Origin: Fragum whitleyi
Taxonomy: Eukaryota; Mollusca; Bivalvia; Cardiida; Cardiidae
DNA: 64,000 bases
Direction of reading: 5' to 3'
Assembly: GCA_948146395.1 (NCBI GenBank)
Contig: OX411544.1
Location: 96,087,232 to 96,151,231 of the forward strand
This document shows positions 1 through 10,670 of this stretch, one piece after another. The notes beneath the pieces are model-generated. The model searched no databases and was not told where the DNA came from. It saw nothing but the letters and a program-made list of their open reading frames with translations. Positions within the stretch are counted from its first letter, which is position 1. Each line of letters begins with the position of its first letter. A program made the translations under genes and the position numbers.

Positions 1-251
1 ATAACAAAAATAAAGGAAAATGGGTCGCATACAGCAACGCCTAATAAAGAATTTATAAGGAAATATGGTAGAACGTGACATTTCAATTCAGCTTTTCTAG
101 AGAAAGCCCTAAGACAGCCGACAAATCCAATTATTTGTTTTATCTAGCACGTACAGATATAGCTTAAATTCAACCATTCATGAAGAATACTTTGCAGACC
201 GGAGCCGTCTGGACGCTTGGTCTTTACTTTAAGCTGTTGAAAATAAGCGCT
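1..251. other. AT-rich host flank, nothing recognised
   Basis: No open frame with a recognisable motif and no repeat shared with the rest of the window is seen here. It is the unique DNA to the left of duplicated copy A. Confidence 0.5.
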
Positions 252-806
252 ATTACCTGAACTTTTTCTTTGTGTACAAATAATATCACAAAAATTGAAG
301 AAAGTCGGATATAAAAAGATTAAGTAGAAACTATGAGCGTTCAAATGTTATTGCGTGCCTGTTTGCGAAAAGAAAATGCCAATGAACCGAATGTCATTTG
401 GCTGTCCTCAAGCTCCATAAAATGGTTACTACGATGATAAAGTTCAGCATTGTGAAATGAAAAAACCATGCCGAGTTCAGGTCGAATAAAAATTATATTT
501 TCAAAAGCAATATTGACTCACAATTCATTGATTTTTTTAATTTGATTTGGATGCAATTTTTCAAAAGATTTTTACCCAGCATGACCAGCATGACAAGAGT
601 AAAGCAGTACCACGATAAACAATGTCAATTTTTATAGATGTTCTCTTTGATGATTCGTCTTTCGTATTTGTTTTGTACGGGAATATGCTTATTGGTTAGC
701 GTTTCATGTTTTAAGTGCATTGACAATTCGCTTTACCAGAAACGCTTGCAATAATCTACGGTATACAGTGAAGCTTAAATTAAACTTATAATATGATCAC
801 TCATGG

Positions 807-1225
807 TACAGTTAACAACATCGTGAAATTGACTTTCATCTCGATCAAAACCATTCCAAATCACTCGCTCAGCTTTCCATTCATTCATTCCAAACACTCA
901 CTCAAGTTATTCCAACTCACTGAAAAAGATAGAATTAGAAACGTCATTCAAAATAAATAAAACTAGAAAAAATTCGCGAAATCACTGTCATCATTCAAAT
1001 TGTAAGCGTCTGATAAGTTCTTCAAGAAATAGTAAGCTACTTATAGAACTTGTATGCATATTTTATTAAAGGGAGGTAATAAATATCGCTAATTTTTTTA
1101 TTCTGGACGAAATTTGCGATATTGATTTACCTCCAATGAATTTCAAACAAAACTCGCTCCACTCATTACAAAATAATTCCCAAATCATTCACATTGTCTA
1201 TTTCACGATCTATTTAAATGTTACA
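807..1225 (+). mobile_element. MITE-like element, copy 1 (in copy A)
   Basis: It begins TACAGTTAACAACATCGTG and ends in a degenerate inverted version (TTTCACGAT). The interior is rich in CATTC/CACTC runs. The same family occurs at 8020-8440 and, in reverse orientation with better-preserved ends, at 45644-45955. It has no coding capacity and is a probable non-autonomous DNA transposon. Confidence 0.55.
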
Positions 1226-3761
1226 CGAAACAAGAGGGTAAATTAGGCCCAGAAAAGAGAGTACTTTATTGGGTAGAAAAATTCAAAAGTATGCTACTGT
1301 TGTACACATGGCGTTGAAGCCACAAGACGTTACGTAAGTTACTGGTGACCCTTCGCGTAACAAATTGTTTTGACATCTGCGTAAATACAATGTTTTTGAC
1401 GCAAACATTCGCCAGCGATATATTTCTTTTATTGAAACGTTAAACTTTGCAAATAAATGTAAAAAGATTTAAATACAAAAGGTGTGTAATTTTTAGGACA
1501 CAAAATGTGTCTCACAGTATATACTGTTGATTGTGGGTCCATACGAGCGATCCTGGGAATTGAAGTATGGTTTTCTAGCAAATGAGCCAATCGGACTGAC
1601 TCTCCGGTAACTAGGGCGCTCAAAAAGGAGACATTTTATGGCTAAAAATGAAAAACAAAAATGACCATAATTGAACTTTTCTCCAATCCAAACGATAAGT
1701 TAGGAGATTCCATTGCTCTGTCATTTGTGTCAACTAGACGTGAAAAATCTGTCTCGTAGCCTGTCAAATTTCACTTGTAATTGAAATAACTGATTTCCCA
1801 CGGTGACAAGTTGTCTCACAAAAATCTGCTCTCGAAAATATTAGCGAGTTTGTTCTGAGCAAAGGCCATGTTCCGTTGTTTCTTTGGTGTTCGATATTTA
1901 GTGTATAAGACTGATATTCTTCTTTAGTTACGTGAATGAATTGTATGCGAAAAGACAAATGTCATACATGCGGATATCGATGATAGGTGACCTGAATAAC
2001 CCTGAGTTTGTTCAAGAAAACGTTTGTGAAATCTTGAAGAAATGCAGCATACCATTTCCAAACGTTCGTGAATGTTAAATGTCATTCTGAATGCATTAGG
2101 GGTAATTGAACTTTAAAAAAAATAAGATTTTCATCAGGAAACCTTTTTTAAGATTGTGAAAGATCATATTGTCCGAAATGTTGCGGAACTATTTAGGGTC
2201 CACTACCTACACTAAAGGATAATTTGCTACTCAAAAAAACAACAACACAGTTCTATATAAGAAATGTCACCAATTTTGATTCATCAAGGGAATGACTTTT
2301 TTTTCTTATCTATAATAATTATTTTGACGTAATTATCCACAACGGTCTAATAACTGATGACCTCTTGGATATTTGGAGAACCGTAATTAGTTTATAAAAC
2401 ACAGACTTGTTCGTGCAGAAGCTGAAAGTTATAACTCAGATACCACTTTTATGGTAGTAGAAAAACGTCTTCGTCTTCGCAAGCAACGGGTCCTAACTTT
2501 ACTTTGTCACTTTGTAAGGAACAAATTTGAGTAAGACTCCTTGGTTTGGGAATATGTTGGACAGGGACACCGGGAGTCAGACCCCTGGGCATGGGAAAAT
2601 GGTCGTGTATAAACAATTTGAGTTTATTGCCATTGGCTTAGGAGGATGGTAGTAAGCAACGAAGTAGGACTAAGACCATTGGCTCTAGAAGATTGGCGGT
2701 AGGAACGTGTTATACTGCGTTTTGTTTCATAACATCAAATCATAACATGCCATAAAGATATCCAAAGACGATCAGAAAGCATCAATTAAATTTGTTTTTC
2801 TTTAAGCGTATTGACCAAACTACCCCCAGAAGCCTAATTACCCAAATAATGACCCAAAATAAATACACTTACGTCCGAGGTACTTTCAGGTTTCAGAAAA
2901 GTCTGAGCGATGTTCCGAATGGGACCGTCACATTACGCGCAATCCCGATGTTTAATATTTTTTGGTTCGTCAAATTTAAATAAACTTACCAGGAAAACAA
3001 TTTATGGTGAGAGTTGTCAGATTGCAATTTGTATGCATTCTGCCGACGGATTTCACTTTTTCTCACTTTTGTTACATATTCTCCCTTTAGTCGAGGCGAG
3101 ACCTATTGATTTGTCTTCATAGATACTTTTCATTAGACTTCTTCTACAGATAAATCTATTCCTATAAAGATACAATTACTTATTATCTGCTGGAAAAGAA
3201 ATTGAAGACTCTCAGTACATTTTATTACAATTCCCGGTATAATTACGAAAGACGTTGGATATCGAAACATCTGCGCTCGGTCGTAGTTTTCTGTGGTTTA
3301 CCGTACATTAGGCCTTTAATTTGGCGTATATACTTGGAAGTTTTACACTGTCGTAAAGCCTCTTGGTAGCAAACGTTTGGGTACTCGAGCAGCCGAGATA
3401 TGATTACAAAGGATAATTGAAGCTTTAAATTCTATCCTAAAAAAAGAAAAAAAAATGAATTGTATTATGATGTGATTTTTTAGAATGAAAAGCGTCATTC
3501 AGGATGCTAGGTCGCTAATGAGCAGAACCCGCTTGAAACCGCCCTTGATTAAAAAATGAATATAGAGAGGTACCATGTTTGAAATGCTTGTATGACTCAA
3601 TAAATAATGAAGCCACGCACTGAGCCTAAGAATCAAGAATTTGATGTAATCCACCCCTTAGGAAAACAATGGCAGTTAGTGTTTCCCCGGATGGTATCTT
3701 TTAGATTGCTAGCGTAAGAAATCGAACTAATAAATCCGGTATTGATTACGTCATTGCAGTG

Positions 3762-3811
3762 CTAAAATGTCGTAAGTATCCTACATTGTATAGGTACTTA
3801 CGACATTTTAG
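3762..3811. repeat. Perfect 17-bp inverted repeat (hairpin)
   Basis: Arms of 17 bp (CTAAAATGTCGTAAGTA and its complement) flank a 16-nt loop. The matching site in copy B near 39896-39945 keeps the left arm but has a decayed right arm. It is probably a tiny foldback element. Confidence 0.6.
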
Positions 3812-4920
3812 TCCTGCTACGAGATAACGTCAAAACGACAATGTTTGATTTACTTGTAACCTAAATATAACAATGTCATCCTTAACGTTCCCAGATAGAG
3901 CCGGTTACAAAATTTCTGAATATGGTGCTCTACCTGAATAACGCTCTTTCCTGAAAACGCTTCCAGTTTTTTTTACAAACCGACGTTTTACATGTCGACA
4001 TACCGACGTTACAAAGTTTTTGAACCCAACAATAACGTCTCACGGGACCACAAAACGGGGATATATTTCATTTGTGCCTAGGCAATAATTTCACTTTATT
4101 AAGTAAATTTGTCATTGTCAGATCAGACAGTCTCGTCAAATATAACTGGTCTTTTAAATTCCCTAATAATTTCAATATCCATATTCAAAATTTTGGTGGC
4201 GATACTATTTCAGTGAAAACTTAAAAAATACAAATGCTACTAAACTGTATGAGTAATCACTTTTAAGATCGCACATCTATTTTTTGAGCTCAATACATGT
4301 ATAAAAAAAAGTACGTGTATCAACCACCTCTGAATAATTAGGAATATTCAGCACGTTTAAAACAATAATCTGCGACAATTATGTTTTTCACATTTTCAAG
4401 AAAGTGATTGAAAGCTGTTTCCATCAATATTCGTGTTTTAATTCGCTGATTTTTTATTATTATTATTATTTGTTAATAAAAATAATTCGGAGTGCACAAC
4501 TATTTTGTAAGGTTCCACAAAAGGTAGTCCCGTAAGAAATATTTCTTTCCTGGCATTTTTTTTTTTTTTTTTTTTTTTTTTTGCTTCGAGTTATTTATTT
4601 ATAAGGCATGAAGAGAACAATCGTTGATGGTATGAAACTAAGCAAATCATATTCATGTATGAATCCGGTTCGCGTACTTATACAGTGTGAAAAATATTTT
4701 AGTTTCATACCTAAATTGAAAAAACAAAAACGCTCTTCATATCTTAAATGTTTTCATTTTAACTTAGAAGTAAAAGTTTTTCGCCGTAATCGACGATTCC
4801 AAAGAAAAAATCTTCTATCGTAAAAAACGATTTTTCGTCTTGGAGCATATGATTAAATTTTCAGTGTTTATAATAATGCGTGATTTAGATTTGTTTTAAT
4901 CAAAATATCATAAAGTAGAA

Positions 4921-6966
4921 AAATTGAAAAATCTTAGGGTAATAAGACTTAGCCAATGCCTTCCCAACCCAGAATCTGGTTGATGACATCTTGTCATCGT
5001 TGAGCATTTTGACAAAATCGAGATGGCAGCCAGGACTATCAAAAATCAAGCCAACGGCTCCGTATATCACTCTTTTTGAAATATAAAACCGAATTGAGTG
5101 GTGATTATATTGATAACATATTGACATGAAGATATGTAACAGAATAAAAGCATGATATGACATTAGATATGCGTATGGTAATTGAGATGGCAGTCAGATC
5201 GAATTAAAGAATAATTTTTCAAGTAATTCTCGAGCTATGCTAGATATAAGATTATCAGAAATGCGTTAAAGAGTTTTCTTAATAAACTTTTGTAAGCTTG
5301 TTTATAACCTCAAACTATCTGACTAGTTACACCTCTCATCTAGTGTTAAAAAAATCCCCAATTTGAAGATGGCAGCCAAGAAACACAAGATTTTTTTTCA
5401 TGCTTAAAGTCTGCAAAGTATTTTACAGTAAACTATTTTTCGAGTAGCTAAAGCCAAGCCGTTCAAGAATCTGGATGATAGTGCATTTCCACCATGAAAC
5501 AGTTTGAAAAAAGTCGAGGTGGCAGCCAAGACGACTAAAAACATACATGTACTTGCTACTATGATTTAACCATTCATCTAAATTTTTTACTTAATTTAAT
5601 TGACAATATGTTAATTTGAAGTTTCTTGGTGTAATGAACACCTTGAATGAAGATAAGAATAAGTATAATTGTGAAGATTGCTGCCAAATGGAAAAACTGC
5701 TTGTTTAATAGTGTAAAGAAAGGTGTATATGTTTTTGTAATCATTTGAAAATACAAGTAAAATGTTTTCTTGGGATAAGTTAATCGATTAAAATCTTACA
5801 TGACTACAAACACCTTACCCTGTGATAATATTATGCTATTGAACTGCTGCCTGTGCAAGTAAGAGAAGGAATGATCTTATAGTGAAATCCAGTTTGGCAG
5901 TCGAGATGGCAATCTGTGTCAATTATAAATACATGTACTTTAATAATACGCATTAGAATACGATGATTTGTTTTTCCTATAGCAAAAACACTTTTGCCAA
6001 AAATTCCGATTTTCGATAACTATGTTCAGATGTAAAGTATTAAAACATCTTAATTTGAAGATGACAGCCTCATTGTTTTTCCTTCCAGATATAATCAAAT
6101 TTATTTGAACTATTGCGACAACGCTAGAAAAAAATGGCGTCAATAACAGGATGGTTTCTAAATGTATTAAATTATGATAATGTAGATCGCATTCGTTTCA
6201 AGCATAAAGCATTGAAGTGATCTAAACATAAGTATGGTGGGGTATTTACTGAGATTCGTGTTCAATTTTATTTTTCGTGACTTTCAAAGTAATGTAAGTA
6301 AGCATTTGTTACTAGTATAATTTAACGTGATTTGCACCTAAAGCGACATGTATAGGTCCACCAGAGGCGTAAATAGTAAGATGTAGACATAAAAAATGAT
6401 GAACATTAGCATATGCGCGAATCAACTGTCCGGACTTTGGCAACTGTTCCACAAAGTTGTTACCAATGAATTGTACTGAGTAAGCGGAATTGATACCCAA
6501 AATCAAATGGTGGCTAAGGTTTCCGAACCCTACTTGCAAATACGGGTATAAGACTAATGATTTTTAACTTTTTTCTTAAACGTTAGGTTAAGAAACCTAT
6601 ATATTTCTGAGGTGACAGCCATACATGTATTATTGTGTAGTAATTGGTTTTATTTTAGATCCTTACAAATTGATAATCAAGTCTGAAGTTCCAGTACATT
6701 GAATAAATATACAAAAATATCATGTGGTGCATTTTTATTGTGTGTGAGTATAAAATTGAGTATTCAATTGACAAAGACGGTCACACTCTAAATAAATGGT
6801 GTATTTTTAGTTTACTACTTAATTCAATGCCTTTGAATTAGCCTCTTTAAATATATTTTGAATTATCATTATTGTCACTTTTTCTGTTTGCTCAATTTGC
6901 TCACGATTGCGATAGCCAGCTCCTTTGGTAATTAATTTTAAATGATAATTTTAAAATGAACAGAAA
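4921..6966. other. AT-rich intergenic DNA with a recurring GATGGCAGCC-like motif
   Basis: There is no supported gene. A short GA(G/A)(A/G)TGGCAGCC-like motif recurs near 5022, 5187, 5367, 5517, 5897, 6057 and 6609, often about 150-180 bp apart, suggesting a heavily decayed tandem array. The open frames here are short and carry no recognisable domain. Confidence 0.4.
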
Positions 6967-6967
6967 A

Positions 6968-7440
6968 CATGAAAACAATTATAGCTTTACAGTAAAGCTA
7001 TTACCAAACGGTCGTATTTCAAAAGCCAAACAGTTGAAGATAGGGGCAGGCAAAATGGTGCTTTTGAACGAAAACTTTTTACAACATTTCGATGCTATAT
7101 CCGCACTTAATCACCGACTTTTGGTGATGATTTGAATAAGTAGGCTGTGATTTTGAGAATTCGAGGTTCAATCATAAATCAGCATTTTATTCACTCTTTG
7201 CGCTAATATGAAAACACATATAGCCGTACAGCAGAGCCACAATACTGTTGTCAAATTGTCATACATCAAATGCCATCAAAATGAAGATAAGAATAGACAA
7301 GAGGGGGTTTTAGAACAAACACTCTTGAAGACTTTTCCCTTCTATATCCACACAGAATCACCAACTTTTGGTCATGATTTTAATGAATCAACTGGCATTT
7401 TGAGGATGTGAGATTCGTAACATAAACAACCATTTTAGTC
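6968..7440. repeat. Diverged tandem duplication, period about 235-240 bp
   Basis: Two units (about 6968-7206 and 7207-7440) share an ATGAAAACA start, a 'tatatcc..aatcaccaacttttggt' middle and a 'gattttgag..gaggt' end in the same order. Neither unit codes convincingly. Confidence 0.45.
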
Positions 7441-7446
7441 ACCTTA

Positions 7447-8618
7447 ATTACCTGACCCTTTTCTATGTGTGCAAATAATATCACAAAAAAAAATATAAGA
7501 AAGTCGGATATAAAAAGATAAAGTAGAAACTAGGAGCGTTGAAATGTTATTGCGTGCCCGTTTGAGAAAGGAAAATGCAAAAAAAAAACAAAAAAAAACG
7601 AATGTCATTCGGCTATCATCAAGCTTAATAAAATGGTTATTACGATGATAAAATTCAGAGTGGTGAAATGACAAAAACTTGCCGAGTTCGGGTCGAATAA
7701 AAATTACATTTTCAAAAGCAATATTGATTCACAATTCATTGATTTTATGAATTCGATTTGGATGCAATTTTTCAAAAGATTTTTACCCATCATGACAAGA
7801 GTAAAGCAGTACCACGATAAACAATGTCAATCTTTATAGATTATTTGTGTTTTGTTCTCTTTGATGATTCGTCTTTCGTATTTGTTTTGTACGGGAATAT
7901 GCTTATTGGTTAGCGTTTGATGTTTAAGTGCATTGACAATTCGCTTTACCAGAAACGCTTGCAATAATCTACGGTATACAGTGAAGATTAAATAAAACTT
8001 ATAATATGATCACTCATGGTACAGTTAACAACATCGTGAAATTGACTTTCATCTCGATCAAAACCATTTCAAATCACTCGCTCAGCGTTCCATTCATTCA
8101 TTCAAAACACTCCCTCAAGTTATTCAAACAAAGTCCAAACTCACTGAAAAAGATAGAATTAACAAAGTCATTCAAAATAAATAAAACTAGAAAAAAATCA
8201 CGAATTCACTGTCATTATTTAAATTTTAAGCGTCTGATAAATACTTCAAGAAATAGGAAGCTACTTATAGAACTTGTATGCATATTTTATTAAAGGGAGG
8301 TAATAATTATCGCTTATTTTGTTTATTCTGGAAAACTATTGCGATATTGATTTACCTCCAATGAATTTCACTCAAAACTCGCTCCACTCATTACAAAATC
8401 ATTCCCAAATCATTCACCTTGTCTATTTCACGATCTTGTTAAATATACACGAAACAAGAGGGTTAATTAGGCCCTGAATAGAGAGTACTTTATTGGGTAA
8501 AAAAATACAAAAGTATGCTACTGTTGTACACATGGCGTTGAAGCCACTAGACGTTACGCAAGATACTGGTGACCCTTCGCGTAACAAACAGTTTTAACGT
8601 CAGCGTAAATACAACGCT
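7447..8618. repeat. Copy B of the duplicated host segment, part left of the Polinton
   Basis: It aligns throughout with 252-1392 of copy A and stops abruptly at AACGCT, the left target-site copy of the Polinton. The same duplicated segment resumes to the right of the element, recognisable from about 36420. Open frames here, such as the one at 8006-8293, lie inside a MITE and are not considered real. Confidence 0.75.
8020..8440 (+). mobile_element. MITE-like element, copy 2 (in copy B)
   Basis: It is the same family and position as the element at 807-1225, so it was present before the segment was duplicated. Confidence 0.55.
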
Positions 8619-9052
8619 AGTAGTAATGGACGGCACTTCACGTACTGGTACGTGAAGTGCCGTCCAGATTTTGGGGTGGGTATTTGTGGATTTGGACTTA
8701 GTCTTTTCACAGAAATGTGAACTTAGGCTTGTAAGGAATATGCGTGCGGACTTAGTATTTTATGCGAAACATGTGAACCTCGGCTTGTGAGTTATTTGCA
8801 TGCGGACTTGGTCTTTTTACAAGAAATGCGAGTTGGTTTGTGAGAAATTTACATGTGGACTAAGTCCCTATCTTACCGTTCAAAGACGGAAAGATAGGGA
8901 CTTGGTATAGGGACTTTGTCTTTGAAATAAGTGATTGAATGTATTGTGAAAGTGAGGAATGCAAAAGGACTTTGACAATTTTGCGAAAGAAAATGAATTC
9001 TTTCTTGGTGTTGGGTGGTCCTGAAAAGGACCGTTTTTGTTGGTTGATAGTT
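8619..9052 (+). repeat. Left terminal inverted repeat of the Polinton (434 bp)
   Basis: It matches the reverse complement of 34752-35185 with a few substitutions. From the outer end inward it holds: a 38-nt near-perfect hairpin (8628-8665, two 17-nt arms and a CTGG loop); about three ~55-bp direct repeats each starting GGACTTAGT/GGACTTGGT (about 8693-8860); a second hairpin (8862-8903, 18-nt arms with one mismatch); and the histone-type 3' signal of the 115-aa gene. The inner end falls 10 nt from that gene's stop codon. Confidence 0.95.
9017..9032 (-). terminator. Histone-type 3' stem-loop after the 115-aa gene
   Basis: On the minus strand the 6-bp stem GGTCCT/AGGACC encloses a TTTC loop. 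It is preceded by AAAAAC and followed by ACCCA. CAAGAAAGA lies 9 nt further on (minus strand, 9007-8999). This matches the metazoan histone mRNA 3' stem-loop plus the sea-urchin-type downstream element bound by U7 snRNA. It starts 30 nt after the stop codon at 9062. The match is seen in the sequence; use by SLBP/U7 is inference. Confidence 0.75.
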
Positions 9053-9061
9053 ATGATCTCT

Positions 9062-9409
9062 TTAGTAGTGGCTGCATCCAAATCGTGCATTGCAAATTGG
9101 ACAATGTCTCCTCATTCTTTTCTTTGTGACCAATGATTCTCCATTCCATACCACTCTTCTCCTAAACTGAGTACCCATGTAGATGACATCAGGTAGTGCT
9201 CTGTTTAGTTGTTCTGTTGTCCTACCCAAGATGGGTCTATCCAAGTAAATGACATCTTGCAGATTATTCGTTGGTGTCTGCTCAATGGCATTTTCTTGTG
9301 GAGAAATGATTTGAGTATCTCTAATCATTCCCTGCACGCGATACAGTCGCTCAGCAATGTTCAGCAATTCCTTTGCTATATCGGTGAGTTCTCTACGAAT
9401 CGGTTCCAT
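9062..9409 (-). CDS. Small Polinton protein with a C-terminal zinc-finger-like motif (115 aa)
   Basis: ATG at 9409. The N-terminal half is helical and charged with heptad-like hydrophobics (residues about 3-35), consistent with a short coiled coil. The C-terminus has CPIC followed by C and H (C-x2-C-x5-C-x2-H), a possible zinc site after a basic KKRMRR stretch. I do not recognise the family. It is the leftmost gene and reads outward. Its 3' end lies in the terminal repeat and carries a histone-type stem-loop instead of AATAAA. Upstream are TATAAATA (9452-9445) and a GC-rich box (9481-9460) shared with the 215-aa gene at the other end, so the two are likely co-regulated. A regulatory or DNA-binding role is only a guess. 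Confidence 0.7.
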   Translation of the reverse strand: MEPIRRELTDIAKELLNIAERLYRVQGMIRDTQIISPQENAIEQTPTNNLQDVIYLDRPILGRTTEQLNRALPDVIYMGTQFRRRVVWNGESLVTKKRMRRHCPICNARFGCSHY

Positions 9410-9444
9410 GATCTAGAATGTTAAAAAGTGGAAAATCCGCTATG

Positions 9445-9481
9445 TATTTATATTGACGACGCGGACCTTGCTGGAAGCACC
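9445..9481 (-). promoter_or_regulatory. Promoter of the 115-aa gene: GC-rich box plus TATA
   Basis: On the minus strand a 22-nt box (9481-9460: GGTGCTTCC, AGCAA, GGTCCGCG) is followed by TATAAATA at 9452-9445, 36 nt before the ATG. The box matches 20 of 22 positions at 33996-34017 upstream of the 215-aa gene and about 17 of 22 at 32975-32996. Confidence 0.7.
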
Positions 9482-9663
9482 TCTACTTTGAATTGAAGAA
9501 ATGGATGCCGAGATTGAAATTTGTGTTTTCTCCAAGCATGAAAATACGATATTACTCATTATTCTTTATCATGAATCCGATTCTTTTACCTTTATCATGA
9601 ACAATCATGAGAAGGATGGAATATTAAACGACAACAAAACACAAATATTTACATTTTCTATAT

Positions 9664-9669
9664 TTTATT
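9664..9669 (-). terminator. AATAAA polyadenylation signal of the leftward capsid/protease cluster
   Basis: AATAAA is read on the minus strand about 80 nt past the protease stop. It is the first such signal downstream of the leftward gene block. The rest of 9482-9746 holds no gene; it has a few ATCATGAAC-like repeats. Confidence 0.5.
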
Positions 9670-9746
9670 GAACAATGAACTGTGAACTAAGAACAAAAAT
9701 GAACAATCATGAACATATTTACAATCAATTTTATATTACAAAATGT

Positions 9747-10214
9747 CTATACAATTCTACTAAATGTCTGTATGAACCACGATGTGACTACTCTGTCATT
9801 TTTGTGTAAGTTCCTTGTGCTGAATGTCTTTCTTAGAAGTTTTTTTAAGTTGTATCCTCTTGCTAACCCATCCAAGGCAAAAACACAATAGTGTCCACAA
9901 ACTTTTCCAAGGATGCTTTGAATAGGTTGGTTATTATAAGTCCATGAACGTGAATTATTTTGGATAAAATGAGATATTTCCCTATGAAGTGGTGGAAGAC
10001 CGTATGAGTCAAAGTACATTGCTTTACCATTTGGATAGAATATAACTGCTACCCAATGTTCTCCTGAGTTATATGAATCTGCTGTATTGATGATATAAGC
10101 CTTCACATGTGAAGGTTTTCGCTTTGGTAATAAATCCTTTGCACACACTCTTCCATTGAGATTTTTAATCCACACTCCACGATCCAAGATATGTTGAATT
10201 TCACTGGTGTACAT
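9747..10214 (-). CDS. PRO: Adenovirus-type cysteine protease (maturation protease)
   Basis: This is a C5/Ulp1-fold cysteine protease, which in adenoviruses and Polintons cleaves capsid and core precursors during virion maturation. From the ATG at 10214 it is 155 aa. The catalytic order His-Asp-Cys is visible: His53 in GEHW, Asp69 in YFDSYG, and Cys110 in CGHYC, with Gln99 as the probable oxyanion residue. A longer frame opens upstream at a TTG, but the ATG overlaps the stop of the preceding 77-aa gene as TAATG, which favours the ATG and suggests coupled translation. The frame is intact. It is the last gene of the leftward block before a poly(A) signal. Confidence 0.93.
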   Translation of the reverse strand: MYTSEIQHILDRGVWIKNLNGRVCAKDLLPKRKPSHVKAYIINTADSYNSGEHWVAVIFYPNGKAMYFDSYGLPPLHREISHFIQNNSRSWTYNNQPIQSILGKVCGHYCVFALDGLARGYNLKKLLRKTFSTRNLHKNDRVVTSWFIQTFSRIV

Positions 10215-10447
10215 TATTGATCCCAAGACTGCTTTACTTTATCACTCCAACGTTCTAGCCATGTAGCTGTAAATCCGCACAAAATGTTCTTTTTTATACT
10301 TTGCCATAGTCGATAGGCTTCTACTGATTCTTGTTCGTTTAGTTTTAATTCTTCAAGTTGTGGATACCATGCCTGCATTATTTTGTATGGATTTACTTTA
10401 AGCATTGCTTGCTCAATGAACAAGTCTGTATGTTCCTCTCTACTCAT
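10214..10447 (-). CDS. Small Polinton protein of unknown function (77 aa)
   Basis: ATG at 10447. It is an acidic then basic, probably helical protein with a C-terminal cluster of tryptophans (residues about 47-75). I do not recognise a domain. It is sandwiched between the 59-aa frame and the protease, with its stop overlapping the protease start as TAATG, so it is probably translated from the same message as the late (capsid) genes. Confidence 0.6.
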   Translation of the reverse strand: MSREEHTDLFIEQAMLKVNPYKIMQAWYPQLEELKLNEQESVEAYRLWQSIKKNILCGFTATWLERWSDKVKQSWDQ

Positions 10448-10485
10448 GAATAAGCAAACAGGGTGTTCTATCTGACTCGGATGAT

Positions 10486-10665
10486 CTATTTGACACCCGT
10501 TACAATTGTTATGACTTCTTCATTGATAAGTTCTTGCAGTTGATCCACCATACACTTTTGAAAACTGTTGTGAATGTCATTTTTACGAACTGATTCAATG
10601 TTTGACGAATATTTCACGTTCTCTGCTTCTTCTCTAAGTTTTATGGCGTACTGGTATCCAAGCAT
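10486..10665 (-). CDS. Small conserved-position protein (59 aa)
   Basis: An open frame with ATG at 10665 and TAG at 10488-10486 fills the gap between the major capsid gene (stop 5 nt upstream) and the 77-aa gene (38 nt downstream). The product is charged and predicted helical, starting MLGYQYA and ending ITIVTGVK. The tight packing supports it being a real small gene; no homologue is recognised. Confidence 0.5.
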   Translation of the reverse strand: MLGYQYAIKLREEAENVKYSSNIESVRKNDIHNSFQKCMVDQLQELINEEVITIVTGVK

Positions 10666-10670
10666 GATTT

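Larger units (their letters stand above)
252..4920. repeat. Copy A of a long duplicated host segment
   Basis: From about 252 the sequence runs parallel to 7447-8618 and, after the Polinton, to about 36420-42010 (for example 1509-2450 against 36423-37950, and 2740-4100 against 38815-41260). The copies are clearly homologous but carry many substitutions and indels, so the duplication is not recent. Copy A lacks the Polinton, the 30-bp minisatellite and the mariner-like element found in copy B. I see no coding capacity; the short open frames inside are not conserved between copies. It could be an old segmental duplication or two copies of a large non-autonomous transposon; no clear terminal repeats were recognised. 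Confidence 0.75.

Noticed and set aside
8006..8293. 95-codon frame left of the Polinton
   Set aside because: It lies inside a MITE and is not open in the sister copies at 807 and 45644.
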